Assembly: GCA_964429235.1 (NCBI GenBank)
Contig: CAYSAQ010000012.1
Coordinates: 1-47,909 of the forward strand
Direction of reading: 5' to 3'
Source: CAYSAQ01 sp964429235
GTDB taxonomy: Bacteria; Margulisbacteria; Riflemargulisbacteria; GWF2-35-9; DYQY01
DNA: 47,909 nucleotides
Made by a program: the position numbers and the translations under genes. The notes below the pieces were generated by a model. That model did no database searches, was not told the origin of the DNA, and saw only the letters and a program-made list of their open reading frames with translations. Positions within the stretch are counted from its first letter, which is position 1. Every line of letters begins with the position of its first letter. This document shows, piece after piece, positions 18,399 through 26,363 of this stretch.

Positions 18399-19226
18399 TT
18401 ACTTTTTCGTTGCAATTACTATGAATTGTGTAGTAGAACAGAAGGCTTGATTCTTTCTGTCTAGTTCTTTTAATATTTGTAGCCATTGTTCAGATTGTTC
18501 ATTGTTAATCATTTGAATGTTAATTAATTGCTTGATAGCAGTTTCAATTCCAAAATTACTATTTATAGAGGCATAGTTTGTTAGTATGTCTATATCTAAA
18601 CGCATTGAGAAGCTAGATATCTTTTCAATTGGTATAAGTTGCTTTAGTTGTCTTCCAATCCATGGGTTTCTCACAACTTCTTCAATAAATGTCATGATTC
18701 TTCTTGTCATTGGCCTGTCTGGGTGGTTAAGGATAGTAGACCCTCTATCAGGCTCTATTACTATCAACTGTCCTAATGGTTTTAGTACTCTTAGTGCTTC
18801 TTCTAATGTTTTTCTTGGGTTAACCATGTGTTGTAAGCTTCTTCTTATACACACTGTATCAAATAGATTATCATCAAATTCTATTTGATGTGCATCCATT
18901 TGCTGGAAGGTTACATTGTTGATTTTATGTTTTATGCTTACGTTTGTTGCTTCTTTTATTAAAATATTAGAAATATCTATGCCTGTGACTTTTCCATTAG
19001 GTCCTGCAAGACTGGCTAGTTCCAAACAGTCCTCGCCGAGTCCACATCCAATATCCAAAATGTTATTGTCTGGTTTTATTGTATTAAGAGAGGTGTAGGA
19101 TAGTTTTCTGCTTGCTATTTTCTCTACAAGTCCAGAAGTCTCAAGGTCTATGCCATCAAGCTTAAGAAAGCTTTTGATTTGTTCCTTGTTTAAGTGTTGG
19201 TCTATGTTGTCCCAAATATATTTCAT
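18399..19226 (-). CDS. Class I SAM-dependent methyltransferase (UbiE-like)
   Basis: The 275-aa protein has the canonical SAM-binding sequence ILDIGCGLGEDCLELA (about 56-71), then VTGIDIS (motif II acidic residue), QMDAHQIEFDD (motif III) and the post-motif VCIRRSLQHMVNPRKTLEEA, as in ubiquinone/menaquinone-type and related small-molecule methyltransferases. The substrate cannot be inferred; isoprenoid quinone synthesis is unlikely in this context. It runs antiparallel to the radical SAM fusion gene and ends 26 nt after it, so the two converge. Its ATG at 19226 is 6 nt from a TATACT -10 box, which suggests a leaderless mRNA. It may belong to the modification set of this region together with the second methyltransferase at 20043. 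Confidence 0.85.
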   Translation of the reverse strand: MKYIWDNIDQHLNKEQIKSFLKLDGIDLETSGLVEKIASRKLSYTSLNTIKPDNNILDIGCGLGEDCLELASLAGPNGKVTGIDISNILIKEATNVSIKHKINNVTFQQMDAHQIEFDDNLFDTVCIRRSLQHMVNPRKTLEEALRVLKPLGQLIVIEPDRGSTILNHPDRPMTRRIMTFIEEVVRNPWIGRQLKQLIPIEKISSFSMRLDIDILTNYASINSNFGIETAIKQLINIQMINNEQSEQWLQILKELDRKNQAFCSTTQFIVIATKK

Positions 19227-19232
19227 TTTTAT

Positions 19233-19238
19233 AGTATA
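19233..19238 (-). promoter_or_regulatory. -10 element for a leaderless methyltransferase mRNA
   Basis: On the minus strand TATACT is followed by ATAAAA and then the ATG at 19226. No Shine-Dalgarno exists between them, so a leaderless transcript is the simplest reading. Confidence 0.45.
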
Positions 19239-19275
19239 AAGCTAAAAGTTAAAAGCTTGAAGCTTTAATGGTAGA
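19239..19275. repeat. Low-complexity AGCTTTAA-type repeat
   Basis: The stretch contains repeated, partly inverted AAGCTAAAAGTTAAAAGCTT and GAAGCTTTAA units. A related AGGCTTTAAGCTTTAGCCT near-palindrome precedes the citramalate synthase gene at about 36490. Both look like short dispersed intergenic repeats. Confidence 0.35.
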
Positions 19276-19363
19276 AAAAAATACTGTTTGAAATTATTGT
19301 TTAAAATAATGTGGATGGGGTATAGTAGAATTAAGAAAAGATAAATTACTTGGGGGGTAAGGT

Positions 19364-20029
19364 ATGGAATTAAAAATTGCACTTTGGAAAATAAATCCAA
19401 GAGAAACTGTAAAATATATTAATGCATATAAGAGTGGGGAACAGGTTGAATTCAACCCAAAAGTAGCTAAAAGGATGCTCAACTCATTAGTAGTGGGGAA
19501 TACCTTGTCAGAGGCTGCCTCTGTTCAAGTTATCCAACAGAAATTTAAAGAATTTGAAGATGAGAAGCTGCAAGGCTTAATAAATGCACTTTTGTCAGAT
19601 TCTCCAAAAGCAATTATTCCTTTTATTGAGTCTAAGTATGTCCCAAAAGATATTGTATTGCTTTGCGCTGCTGCTTATAATAGTTTGAAGATTGCATCTT
19701 TTATGTTGGAGAACAAAGCCAATATTAATGTCTTAGATGTAGATGGATGGACTCCACTTATTACTTCTCTTGTTTATGGGCATGAACGTATGTTTGGTAC
19801 GTTGATTGGCCAAGGAGCTGATGTAAATGCAAGAGGTAAAAAGTACGGTACTACGGCAATGATGATAGCTAGCATTAAAGGTAACCTGGATCAGGTCGTG
19901 CTTATTTATAACAAAGGTGGCGACATGAACCTACGAATGTCTGATAATGCTTCGGCACTTGCTTTAGCAAGAGATGCTAATAGGTTAAAAATTGTGAATT
20001 ATTTGCAGTCCGTTGGTGCAGAAGAATAA
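19364..20029 (+). CDS. Ankyrin-repeat protein (221 aa)
   Basis: The C-terminal 120 residues hold about four ankyrin repeats. The clearest is DVDGWTPLITSLVYGHERMF with GTLIGQGADVNAR, preceded by NSLKIASFMLENKANINV and followed by TTAMMIASIKGNLDQVV and a final half repeat. The first 95 residues are helical and could be degenerate repeats. Ankyrin proteins mediate protein-protein binding; no enzymatic domain or signal peptide is seen. Start ATG 19364 follows a GGGGGG tract. The stop lies 13 nt before the ATG of the methyltransferase at 20043, so the two genes are likely co-transcribed. Confidence 0.8.
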   Translation: MELKIALWKINPRETVKYINAYKSGEQVEFNPKVAKRMLNSLVVGNTLSEAASVQVIQQKFKEFEDEKLQGLINALLSDSPKAIIPFIESKYVPKDIVLLCAAAYNSLKIASFMLENKANINVLDVDGWTPLITSLVYGHERMFGTLIGQGADVNARGKKYGTTAMMIASIKGNLDQVVLIYNKGGDMNLRMSDNASALALARDANRLKIVNYLQSVGAEE

Positions 20030-20042
20030 GCGTTCGCTAAGC

Positions 20043-20792
20043 ATGGATCTTTATGATCTTTATTTTTGGCCAGATAACTCTCAATCTGATAGAGGTAAAT
20101 CTTACCTGCAAGAATCACTTAAGTATTTTCAGAACTTATTAGATACTACGTCCTTATTTTCAAACAAAGAAAATTTAGAGATTTTAGAAATTTGTGGTGG
20201 GGCAGGGTATGGTTCTCTTTCTTTGGCATCTTTATTAAAAGATAAATCTCCTAAGGTACTAGTAACAGATAGCAGAGATTTAGTGATGGAGAGTGCTACG
20301 TTAGCAGCAGGCTTGGGGATTAATAATATTTTTAAAAAGCTTGATGCTTTAAATATAGATAGTTTAAATAAAAAATTTGATGTCATTGTTATGTATGGGC
20401 TATCTACACCTCACTTTTCACCAAAAGAAGCAATTGAGCTATATGCAAAGATTAAAGCTGCTTTAAACGATGATGGCGTTCTTATAGTACAGGAAATGGA
20501 TAGGCGAAAAGCTTTGTTTCTTGATGGTAACTATAGAAAGAAAGCATATGCAGAAGGTTATGGGACAAGGCTTGTTAGTGAAGAGAAGTCTTACGATGTA
20601 GAAACGGGTATGGTGGAACGGGAATATTACTCCGAAAAAGAACCAACAAAAAGAGTGTCTGCAAAGTCATTTTTTTGGAGTATAGCAGAAACAAATGCTT
20701 TGTTGTCTTTATATTGGGAACAAGTAAAATCTATTCCATTGGGAGGGAATAAATACTTTTTATTAGCAACTAATGAACTATTGAACCAATGA
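20043..20792 (+). CDS. SAM-dependent methyltransferase
   Basis: The protein (249 aa) contains a motif I of the form LEILEICGGAGYGSLSLASL at about 45-65, a motif II acidic strand VLVTDSRDL, and KLDALNIDSLNKKFDVIVM as the motif III/IV region, the usual Rossmann methyltransferase order. GGGAG is replaced by GGAGYG. Start ATG 20043 was chosen because upstream GTG/TTG codons overlap the ankyrin gene; the Shine-Dalgarno is weak, so translation is probably coupled to that gene. It is not obviously a close relative of the 18399 methyltransferase. The target is unknown; a role in modifying the neighbouring large proteins or their peptides is speculative. Confidence 0.75.
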   Translation: MDLYDLYFWPDNSQSDRGKSYLQESLKYFQNLLDTTSLFSNKENLEILEICGGAGYGSLSLASLLKDKSPKVLVTDSRDLVMESATLAAGLGINNIFKKLDALNIDSLNKKFDVIVMYGLSTPHFSPKEAIELYAKIKAALNDDGVLIVQEMDRRKALFLDGNYRKKAYAEGYGTRLVSEEKSYDVETGMVEREYYSEKEPTKRVSAKSFFWSIAETNALLSLYWEQVKSIPLGGNKYFLLATNELLNQ

Positions 20793-20798
20793 ACCAGT
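20772..20798. repeat. Heptad TGAACCA-type repeat, copy 1
   Basis: AATGAACTATTGAACCAATG and the following AACCAGT are near-regular 7-nt units of the type TGAACCA. A second copy lies at 25691-25724. The unit overlaps the 3' end of the methyltransferase gene. Confidence 0.4.
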
Positions 20799-20806
20799 AA
20801 ATATCG

Positions 20807-20851
20807 ATGCATGGGTTTTCTCGTAACCCTCGATATTTATAATGAGAACAT
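20807..20851 (+). promoter_or_regulatory. Conserved promoter-like block, copy B
   Basis: ATGCATGGGTTTT (20807-20819), 11 nt spacer, then CGATATTTATAATGAGAACAT (from 20831). It matches copy A at 6725-6770 at nearly every position outside the spacer. TATAAT at 20838-20843 fits a -10 box. The start codon lies about 38 nt beyond the predicted transcript start, as in copy A. Confidence 0.65.
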
Positions 20852-20887
20852 AAAATATTGGATAAAAATAATAAGGGGGCGGTTTTT

Positions 20888-21997
20888 ATGGAAATTAATT
20901 TTAATGATGCTAATACAGGGGGAGTAAGCGGTGATAATACCTTAACTTCACAAGAGATATATGACTATATTCAGTCAGAGAATACGGGCTGGAGTGATTC
21001 TCAGATAAGAGAATCTATGGAAAACCTTACTATTAATGTAGATAAGAATGCTGATGCTGTTACTTTTGATTTAGATAATCAAATAAACGGAAGTGCAATA
21101 GACTTTGATAATTTAACTATTAATGATGCTGATGGTGCTGCTACTGATTTTGATATTTTTGTTGCTGATAGCGAGGGACTTATTGTTAAAACAAATACTG
21201 TTGGTACTGCTAATGCCGATGGTACTGGTGATCAAGGTACTGTTTCTTTAACAGATAGTGATGCAGCTAGCTTGGTGTTTGCAAGTAATTCATTAACAGT
21301 TACTTTAGATAATACTGGTTGGGATGCTGCTGGCACAAATGATGATGGCCAGTATCAGCTAACATATAATATTACAAATGATGTCGATCTTAATGGAGCA
21401 GGTGTTGTTGAAGGTTTTGGTAATCAGATAAATATTAATGGTGATTTAGCTTTCGCACAAAGTGATACTACTACTAATGCTGACGGAGTTATTAATATTG
21501 CGATAAATGTTGATGATACTAGTGATGCAGATGATGTTAATGATATTAATATAAATTATGGAGTGAATATTACAGATGAAGTAGATTGGACAGCCGCTGA
21601 TTCTGGAAACTTAGCTGCTGGGGTAGAAGTGCATGTCGCGCAAACAGGTGCGGTATATGATACTACTGGTAATGTTTCAGTAGATACTAATTCACAAATT
21701 GGACAAGAATTTACTACAGAAGCAGCTTATGGTGCTCAGATATTAAATTGGTTACAAGATGACAATGGTGCTGTTAGAGAAGATGCAGAGATGATTTGGA
21801 AGGCAGATGGAAGTTTTGATACTGATATTAGGCTTGATTCTGCTGCAATAAATCGAATTGCTGATGCAATGGTAGCAGGTGATGCTCGAGTTGATTTAGA
21901 TGGTGACGGTACTTTAGATATTGATATTTCTCAAATAGTATCTTCTATTAAAGCTGGGAACATAGCAGTAAAAGAACAGGTACAGAAACATCATTAA
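20888..21997 (+). CDS. Large acidic protein, N-terminal part (frameshifted gene)
   Basis: ATG 20888 follows ATAAGGGGGC; a TTG ten codons earlier would overlap the Shine-Dalgarno. The 369 residues are extremely rich in Asp, Asn, Thr, Ala and Gly, with beta-strand-length repeats (for example NADGTGDQGTVSLTDSDAAS), like Asp-rich extracellular beta proteins. A DLDGDGTLDID calcium-loop-like motif lies near residue 343. There is no signal peptide. The frame ends at TAA 21995-21997, but the -1 frame is open from 21952 and continues the same composition for 760 codons, so this is almost certainly the first part of a protein of about 1118 aa. The shift point is most simply the AAAA run at 21970-21973. 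Confidence 0.65.
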   Translation: MEINFNDANTGGVSGDNTLTSQEIYDYIQSENTGWSDSQIRESMENLTINVDKNADAVTFDLDNQINGSAIDFDNLTINDADGAATDFDIFVADSEGLIVKTNTVGTANADGTGDQGTVSLTDSDAASLVFASNSLTVTLDNTGWDAAGTNDDGQYQLTYNITNDVDLNGAGVVEGFGNQININGDLAFAQSDTTTNADGVINIAINVDDTSDADDVNDININYGVNITDEVDWTAADSGNLAAGVEVHVAQTGAVYDTTGNVSVDTNSQIGQEFTTEAAYGAQILNWLQDDNGAVREDAEMIWKADGSFDTDIRLDSAAINRIADAMVAGDARVDLDGDGTLDIDISQIVSSIKAGNIAVKEQVQKHH

Positions 21998-24243
21998 CAG
22001 GTCTTGATAGCTGGGTTGCAGGTAGAGTAAGCGGCAGCTGGCATGGATTCCAAATAACCACTGATACTGCAGACTCTAATGAAAGAAATTCTGGTGGTAC
22101 ATTTTATCTTCCTCCAGACGTTTTAGCATATATTAATGATAATGTAGCAAAGCCTCTTGCATTGGGTACATCTTACACTAGTTATTCAACAAATGCTGAC
22201 GTTGTTAATCAGACTGTTAAATGGCCAGTAGGATCTAACAACAATGTGCGTGTATTAGATATTATTGCAGGTGGGGGTAATGGAGCTATTGGCACTGTAA
22301 CAGAAACAACTTGGGATACTGTAGATATTGGATCTGCTGATGGTCTTCAATTATTATTCGGAGAGACTTTTACTGTAGATGAAACTAACACTACGGATTT
22401 TATTGATGGTACATGTAGAAATTGTGATCCAGTTGCTATGATTTTCTTTGATGATTTAGGTGAAGTTGGAAGTGATGCTACATCATTATTAGCATCGGTT
22501 TCAAATACTGCAAATGTTGATAGTGTAATAGATTATAATGCAATTGGAATTCATGATGACGAAGCATCTAGAAATATAGAGTTTAAAACAGGAGTATATG
22601 TAGCTAATGATGCAACTACAACAGTTACTGCTAATATTCAACAAGATATTAATATGAATGTTGAAAGTGGTGCAGGTGCAGCTAATATCATTGGTGAGGT
22701 TATGGATAATGCTGGGTTTACAGATGGATATACAGCTATTGCGGGAGTAGGAGGGCAGGCTGATATTGATGCTTCTACTAATGCTAACAGAGGTAATGAT
22801 GAGCTTAGAACTTGGGTTAGGGCGAATACTCCTGTTGGAACAGAAGGAGATGTAGGAGCTTGGTTAGCAGATTCAAGTAACTATACAGATGCATTTTTAG
22901 CACATCTTGCAGATAATCCAGCTGAGATATCTAGCTATATTATTTCAAATGCTATTCAAGCTTATGAAAATGATGATGTAACTGCTGCTGGGTTCGCAAA
23001 ATTGATGCCAGAAATAGCTGCTACACCAGAGGCAACTTTTCAGGTGTTATTACAGTTAGGCTTTAATAGTGCAGATCAGACTAAGGTTGTAGATTTGCTT
23101 GTAGAGATGAATTCGCAAGGCGTAGATAAAATGCCTGTAGATATGTATCAGTTTATTTTTGACCTTGGTACTCCTCAAGCCGTAGCAGGAATTGTTTACG
23201 GGTTAGGTGATAATGAGCCAGTTATGGCAGAACTTGCCAATGTTTTAAATAATGCTACAGACATAAATGGCGTAAGTGTAGAAGTTTATGTAGCTGATTT
23301 GATTCAAAACACAATTGGATTAACGAATTTGGCGGCATGTCAGTTTGATGGAATTAATAACATGTTAACTAAGTTAGATAGTTCTAAATTTGATAATACC
23401 TTTGATACTCTTAAAACAGCTGCTGAAGGTGGGGATTTGATGATGCAGGCTTATCTTGCTGAAGCAATCATTGCCGGAGCTAGAGGTATTATTAATGATC
23501 CTAATAACCTTCTTGGAGAATTACAGTTTGATACAATTATGTTCGCAGCTGGTCAGAATTGGGATGACGGTGGTTTAGATATATTTGGTATTGATAATTA
23601 TCAAATCAATGTAGACACAGTTATTATAGCTACAGAGAATCTTTATCAGTCTTTAGTCAGACAAGGTGAGACGGATAACGCCAATGAAGTATTGAACCAA
23701 TTGTTACATGGTGTTATTGATTTTGAATTTGGTGCAACGCTTGGATCTCCTGAATATTATAATAATATTAAAAGAATAATCTTTATTTCTCAGAGTGACG
23801 AAGGAAGCTTGCTAAATGCTATTGGTAAATCTCCAGATATGAGAAATTATCTTAGTGCAAATGAGGGCATGATGAATAATGAAATCTCAAGATCAATAAA
23901 CGAGTTGGTAGGTATTTCAGGATTCATTGGTTCAGATGCTGATGGTTATTATGTAAAACATGTTGATTTGTCAGGTTATGGTACTGGTCTATTAGACGCA
24001 TTAGAAACAGAGGGTTCGGATGTATCATATTTGGAGACATATAGAAAAATGGGTGTTCTTGATGGTAGAGATGCAAATGATTTGGATCTAGGTTATCAGT
24101 TTGATGTTTCTGATTGGGTATTTTCTAGTACAGATAATATTTATAATGTTAGTGGTGAACCAAGAGGAGCAGAAGCACCAGAAGATTCAGAAGCACCAGA
24201 AGATTCAGAAGCACCAGAAGATTCAGAAGCACCAGAAGCTTAG
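21952..24243 (+). CDS. Large acidic protein, C-terminal part (frameshifted gene)
   Basis: This frame is open from 21952. The first possible initiator is a TTG at 22162 with no ribosome-binding site, and the 60 or so codons before it (SLTGLDSWVAGRVSGSW and on) read as good protein, so independent initiation is unlikely. After a beta-rich first 200 residues the sequence is mostly helical and Asp/Asn-rich, with a CRNC pair near the start. It ends in three exact 18-nt repeats encoding EAPEDS plus a partial fourth. No known domain is recognised. The gene is followed by a shared terminator and the convergent SPASM radical SAM gene, which makes this protein a candidate substrate of that enzyme. Confidence 0.6.
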   Translation, partial: SWEHSSKRTGTETSLTGLDSWVAGRVSGSWHGFQITTDTADSNERNSGGTFYLPPDVLAYINDNVAKPLALGTSYTSYSTNADVVNQTVKWPVGSNNNVRVLDIIAGGGNGAIGTVTETTWDTVDIGSADGLQLLFGETFTVDETNTTDFIDGTCRNCDPVAMIFFDDLGEVGSDATSLLASVSNTANVDSVIDYNAIGIHDDEASRNIEFKTGVYVANDATTTVTANIQQDINMNVESGAGAANIIGEVMDNAGFTDGYTAIAGVGGQADIDASTNANRGNDELRTWVRANTPVGTEGDVGAWLADSSNYTDAFLAHLADNPAEISSYIISNAIQAYENDDVTAAGFAKLMPEIAATPEATFQVLLQLGFNSADQTKVVDLLVEMNSQGVDKMPVDMYQFIFDLGTPQAVAGIVYGLGDNEPVMAELANVLNNATDINGVSVEVYVADLIQNTIGLTNLAACQFDGINNMLTKLDSSKFDNTFDTLKTAAEGGDLMMQAYLAEAIIAGARGIINDPNNLLGELQFDTIMFAAGQNWDDGGLDIFGIDNYQINVDTVIIATENLYQSLVRQGETDNANEVLNQLLHGVIDFEFGATLGSPEYYNNIKRIIFISQSDEGSLLNAIGKSPDMRNYLSANEGMMNNEISRSINELVGISGFIGSDADGYYVKHVDLSGYGTGLLDALETEGSDVSYLETYRKMGVLDGRDANDLDLGYQFDVSDWVFSSTDNIYNVSGEPRGAEAPEDSEAPEDSEAPEDSEAPEA
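24172..24240 (+). repeat. In-frame 18-bp tandem repeat (EAPEDS)n
   Basis: The unit GAAGCACCAGAAGATTCA occurs three times exactly (24172-24225) and is followed by a partial unit ending EAPEA before the stop. The repeats are identical at the DNA level, so they arose recently by slippage. They form an acidic, proline-spaced tail. Confidence 0.9.
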
Positions 24244-24268
24244 TTTTTAGAAACTGAATAAAGTTTTA

Positions 24269-24300
24269 TAAGCCCACTCATTGAGTGGGCTTATTTTTTT
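24269..24300. terminator. Terminator between convergent genes
   Basis: AAGCCCACTCA and TGAGTGGGCTT pair perfectly with a very short loop, followed by TATTTTTTT. It lies between the genes ending at 24243 (+) and 24304 (-). The plus strand has the clear T-run; the minus strand has a weaker one, so bidirectional use is possible. Confidence 0.88.
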
Positions 24301-24303
24301 TAT

Positions 24304-25674
24304 TTAGAGGATTTCTTTTCCAATTTGTTTAAAGTATTCTTTGATTAAGGTTTTTTTAGCTGCACAACTATTATTATCTGGCTTTAGGATATCCTTATTA
24401 GCTAAGTAATTTTCTATCTTACAGCCACCAGCACAATGCCATTTTAGAAAACAGTCATTGCAAACAGGGTAGTTATCCATTGTCGTTTTGTTAAGAGTTG
24501 CTAAGTGTTCCTTGTTATAGGAGATGCTATCTTTAACTTCAGCAAAGAAAAACGGATTATCTTTTTTATCTTCAGTTAAGTAATAGGCATCAGCGCAAGC
24601 AATGATATCGCCATTAGGGCAGAGTGTCATTTGTCCACAAACAGCTCCACATCTAGAATATGACGGCTGTCTTACGTGTATGTTTGGTAATAGGTCTGAA
24701 TCTATCATTATTTTATTTTGGAAAGCTTCGAGCATTATACTTGCCATGTTCTTAGCAAACTCTTGTAGGTTTGGTGGCGTAGTTTCTGCATTATCATATT
24801 TTTTGGCTCTTCCTTCTTCTAGTAGAGGATTGAATTTTATATATTTGAAACCATTATCTTTAAGGAAAAGGTATATTTCATGCATCATATCAAGGTTGTA
24901 ATTGGTAATAGTCACAATACAGGCTTTACCCGTATTATTTGCCTGTGCTTCTTTAATATTGTTTATAAGTATTTTAAAACTGTTTGTTTGAGAGTTTATA
25001 GCTGGTCTTTGTTTGTTATGTGTTTTTTCTGTACCATCAATAGAAAAGTTGATAGTAATATTATGTTCTATTAGCCAGTCCATAACATTTGCTTTAAATA
25101 CTCCATTTGTTTGTATCATAAATGTGGAATCAGGGAATTTGCTTATAATGAGCCTATAAGCTTCTTTCATCTTATTGAATGCAATGGTAGGCTCCCCGCC
25201 GTGAAACTCAATATTTAGGCTCTTAGTGCCTTCTGGGACAGCATTTAGCAGTGTCTCTAGCTTTGAAATGTCTAGTAATTGAGTGGTTTTGTTGGCATCT
25301 GCGTAGCAATAGACACAATTTAGGTTACAGGAGGTTGTCATTAGTAACCTGATATTCGGATTAAATGTTTTGCAATCAGGTTTGGTAGGAGCTAACGAAG
25401 CTGCAATTTTTTTTGGTAATAGAATATTTGCTTTTATAAGCTCATCAATATTATCTTTATTAAAGCTTAGGGGATTAATCTCTGTTATGAACTTTTTTGG
25501 AATATAATAAACTCTAGCTAAAAGAGGGGAGAATACTATTATAAAGTTATCTGATGTATCTATGACGAATAGGTCTGGTGTTATGACATAGGTAGTTTCT
25601 TTTTTCTCTGAATATTTTGAGTATTTTTCAGATGATTTGTTTAGGTTAAACCAAGTTATGGGCTTTTTATTCAT
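24304..25674 (-). CDS. Radical SAM/SPASM protein (peptide/protein maturase type)
   Basis: The radical SAM motif CNLNCVYC lies at about residues 116-123 and the GGEP motif (EFHGGEP) at about 157-163. The C-terminal SPASM domain has CGAVC, a CPNGDIIAC strand pair, and CNDCFLKWHCAGGC followed by a last Cys near residue 440, consistent with two auxiliary 4Fe-4S clusters. An N-terminal module of about 105 residues (DLFVIDTSDNFIIVFSPLLA) resembles the one before the first radical SAM core of the 14662 fusion, and the SPASM sequences also agree closely, so the two are paralogous maturases. SPASM enzymes commonly make thioether, C-C or similar crosslinks or activate sulfatases; no sulfatase or short precursor peptide is visible here. 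It lies 50 nt downstream of the bifunctional nuclease gene. Confidence 0.88.
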   Translation of the reverse strand: MNKKPITWFNLNKSSEKYSKYSEKKETTYVITPDLFVIDTSDNFIIVFSPLLARVYYIPKKFITEINPLSFNKDNIDELIKANILLPKKIAASLAPTKPDCKTFNPNIRLLMTTSCNLNCVYCYADANKTTQLLDISKLETLLNAVPEGTKSLNIEFHGGEPTIAFNKMKEAYRLIISKFPDSTFMIQTNGVFKANVMDWLIEHNITINFSIDGTEKTHNKQRPAINSQTNSFKILINNIKEAQANNTGKACIVTITNYNLDMMHEIYLFLKDNGFKYIKFNPLLEEGRAKKYDNAETTPPNLQEFAKNMASIMLEAFQNKIMIDSDLLPNIHVRQPSYSRCGAVCGQMTLCPNGDIIACADAYYLTEDKKDNPFFFAEVKDSISYNKEHLATLNKTTMDNYPVCNDCFLKWHCAGGCKIENYLANKDILKPDNNSCAAKKTLIKEYFKQIGKEIL

Positions 25675-25690
25675 CGACTAATTCCGTTTA

Positions 25691-25724
25691 GTGAACGATT
25701 GAACCAATGAACAAGTGAACCATT
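25691..25724. repeat. Heptad TGAACCA-type repeat, copy 2
   Basis: GTGAACGATTGAACCAATGA and the following ACAAGTGAACCATT repeat a 7-nt TGAACCA-like unit four to five times, with the same phrase TTGAACCAATGAAC as at 20781. It fills the gap between the radical SAM gene and the bifunctional nuclease gene. Confidence 0.45.
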
Positions 25725-26297
25725 CTATTGCTTTTGGTTGTAATATTTTTCAAAATCTTCCGGATTGATGTTTTCAATGAAGTCTTTGAACTTTTGAGTT
25801 TCTTCTTTGTCTTTTTCGGCGTTAACCATTTTAGCTTTGTACATTACTTGTTCACTTACAAAGATTGGAGCATTAGTTCTAACCGCAATAGCTATTGCAT
25901 CAGAGGGACGTGCATCTAGTCTTATTATTTCTGTATCTGAATTTTCATCTTTTTCATCATCATCAGCATCAGAGATGATGTTAGCATCTAGTGACTCTAG
26001 GTTTATGTTAGAAGATGGTGCAATAAGGTCTATGCTAGAGTAAAACGTATCGTCCTTTATTTCAGATATTACTATTCTATCAACAGCTCCACCCATTATG
26101 TCTATTACTCCTACAAGTAAATCATGTGTCATTGGTCTAGGTGGTTTAAACTCTTGGAGTTCCATTGCGATTGCTGCAGCCTCAAACATTCCTATCCATA
26201 TAGGTAGAAAGTTTTTTTCCTCATTATCTCTTAATAGAATAATAGGTGACATATTGCGAGGATCAAATCCTAATCCTCCAAGTTGCATTTCAATCAT
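25725..26297 (-). CDS. Bifunctional nuclease family (DUF151) protein
   Basis: The first 95 residues match the BFN domain: PIILLRDNEEKNFLPIWIGM with following FEAAAIAMEL, HDLLVGVIDIMGG, and later RLDARPSDAIAIAVRT, which is the family's most conserved stretch. Members include plant BBD proteins, for which DNase and RNase activity has been reported, and widespread uncharacterised bacterial proteins. An acidic insertion (DADDDEKDENSDTE) interrupts the domain near residue 115. Start ATG 26297 has AAAGGAG upstream and a TATAAT -10 box at 26321-26326. Confidence 0.88.
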   Translation of the reverse strand: MIEMQLGGLGFDPRNMSPIILLRDNEEKNFLPIWIGMFEAAAIAMELQEFKPPRPMTHDLLVGVIDIMGGAVDRIVISEIKDDTFYSSIDLIAPSSNINLESLDANIISDADDDEKDENSDTEIIRLDARPSDAIAIAVRTNAPIFVSEQVMYKAKMVNAEKDKEETQKFKDFIENINPEDFEKYYNQKQ

Positions 26298-26320
26298 TAA
26301 AGAAGTCTCCTTTTTAAGTA

Positions 26321-26326
26321 ATTATA
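26321..26326 (-). promoter_or_regulatory. -10 element of the bifunctional nuclease gene
   Basis: On the minus strand a consensus TATAAT lies about 24 nt upstream of the ATG at 26297, with AAAGGAG in between. No convincing -35 is seen. Confidence 0.5.
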
Positions 26327-26363
26327 GCAAAGTCTTTATTGAACCGCTATAAGAGTGGCTAAA

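Noticed and set aside
18373..18400. Terminator between the radical SAM fusion and the convergent methyltransferase
   Set aside because: CCCCTGACAGTCTTAGGG can form only a short imperfect stem and lacks a T-run; too weak to call.
22162..24243. Independent gene starting at TTG 22162
   Set aside because: No Shine-Dalgarno, and about 60 protein-like codons precede the TTG in the same frame back to the overlap with the upstream frame.
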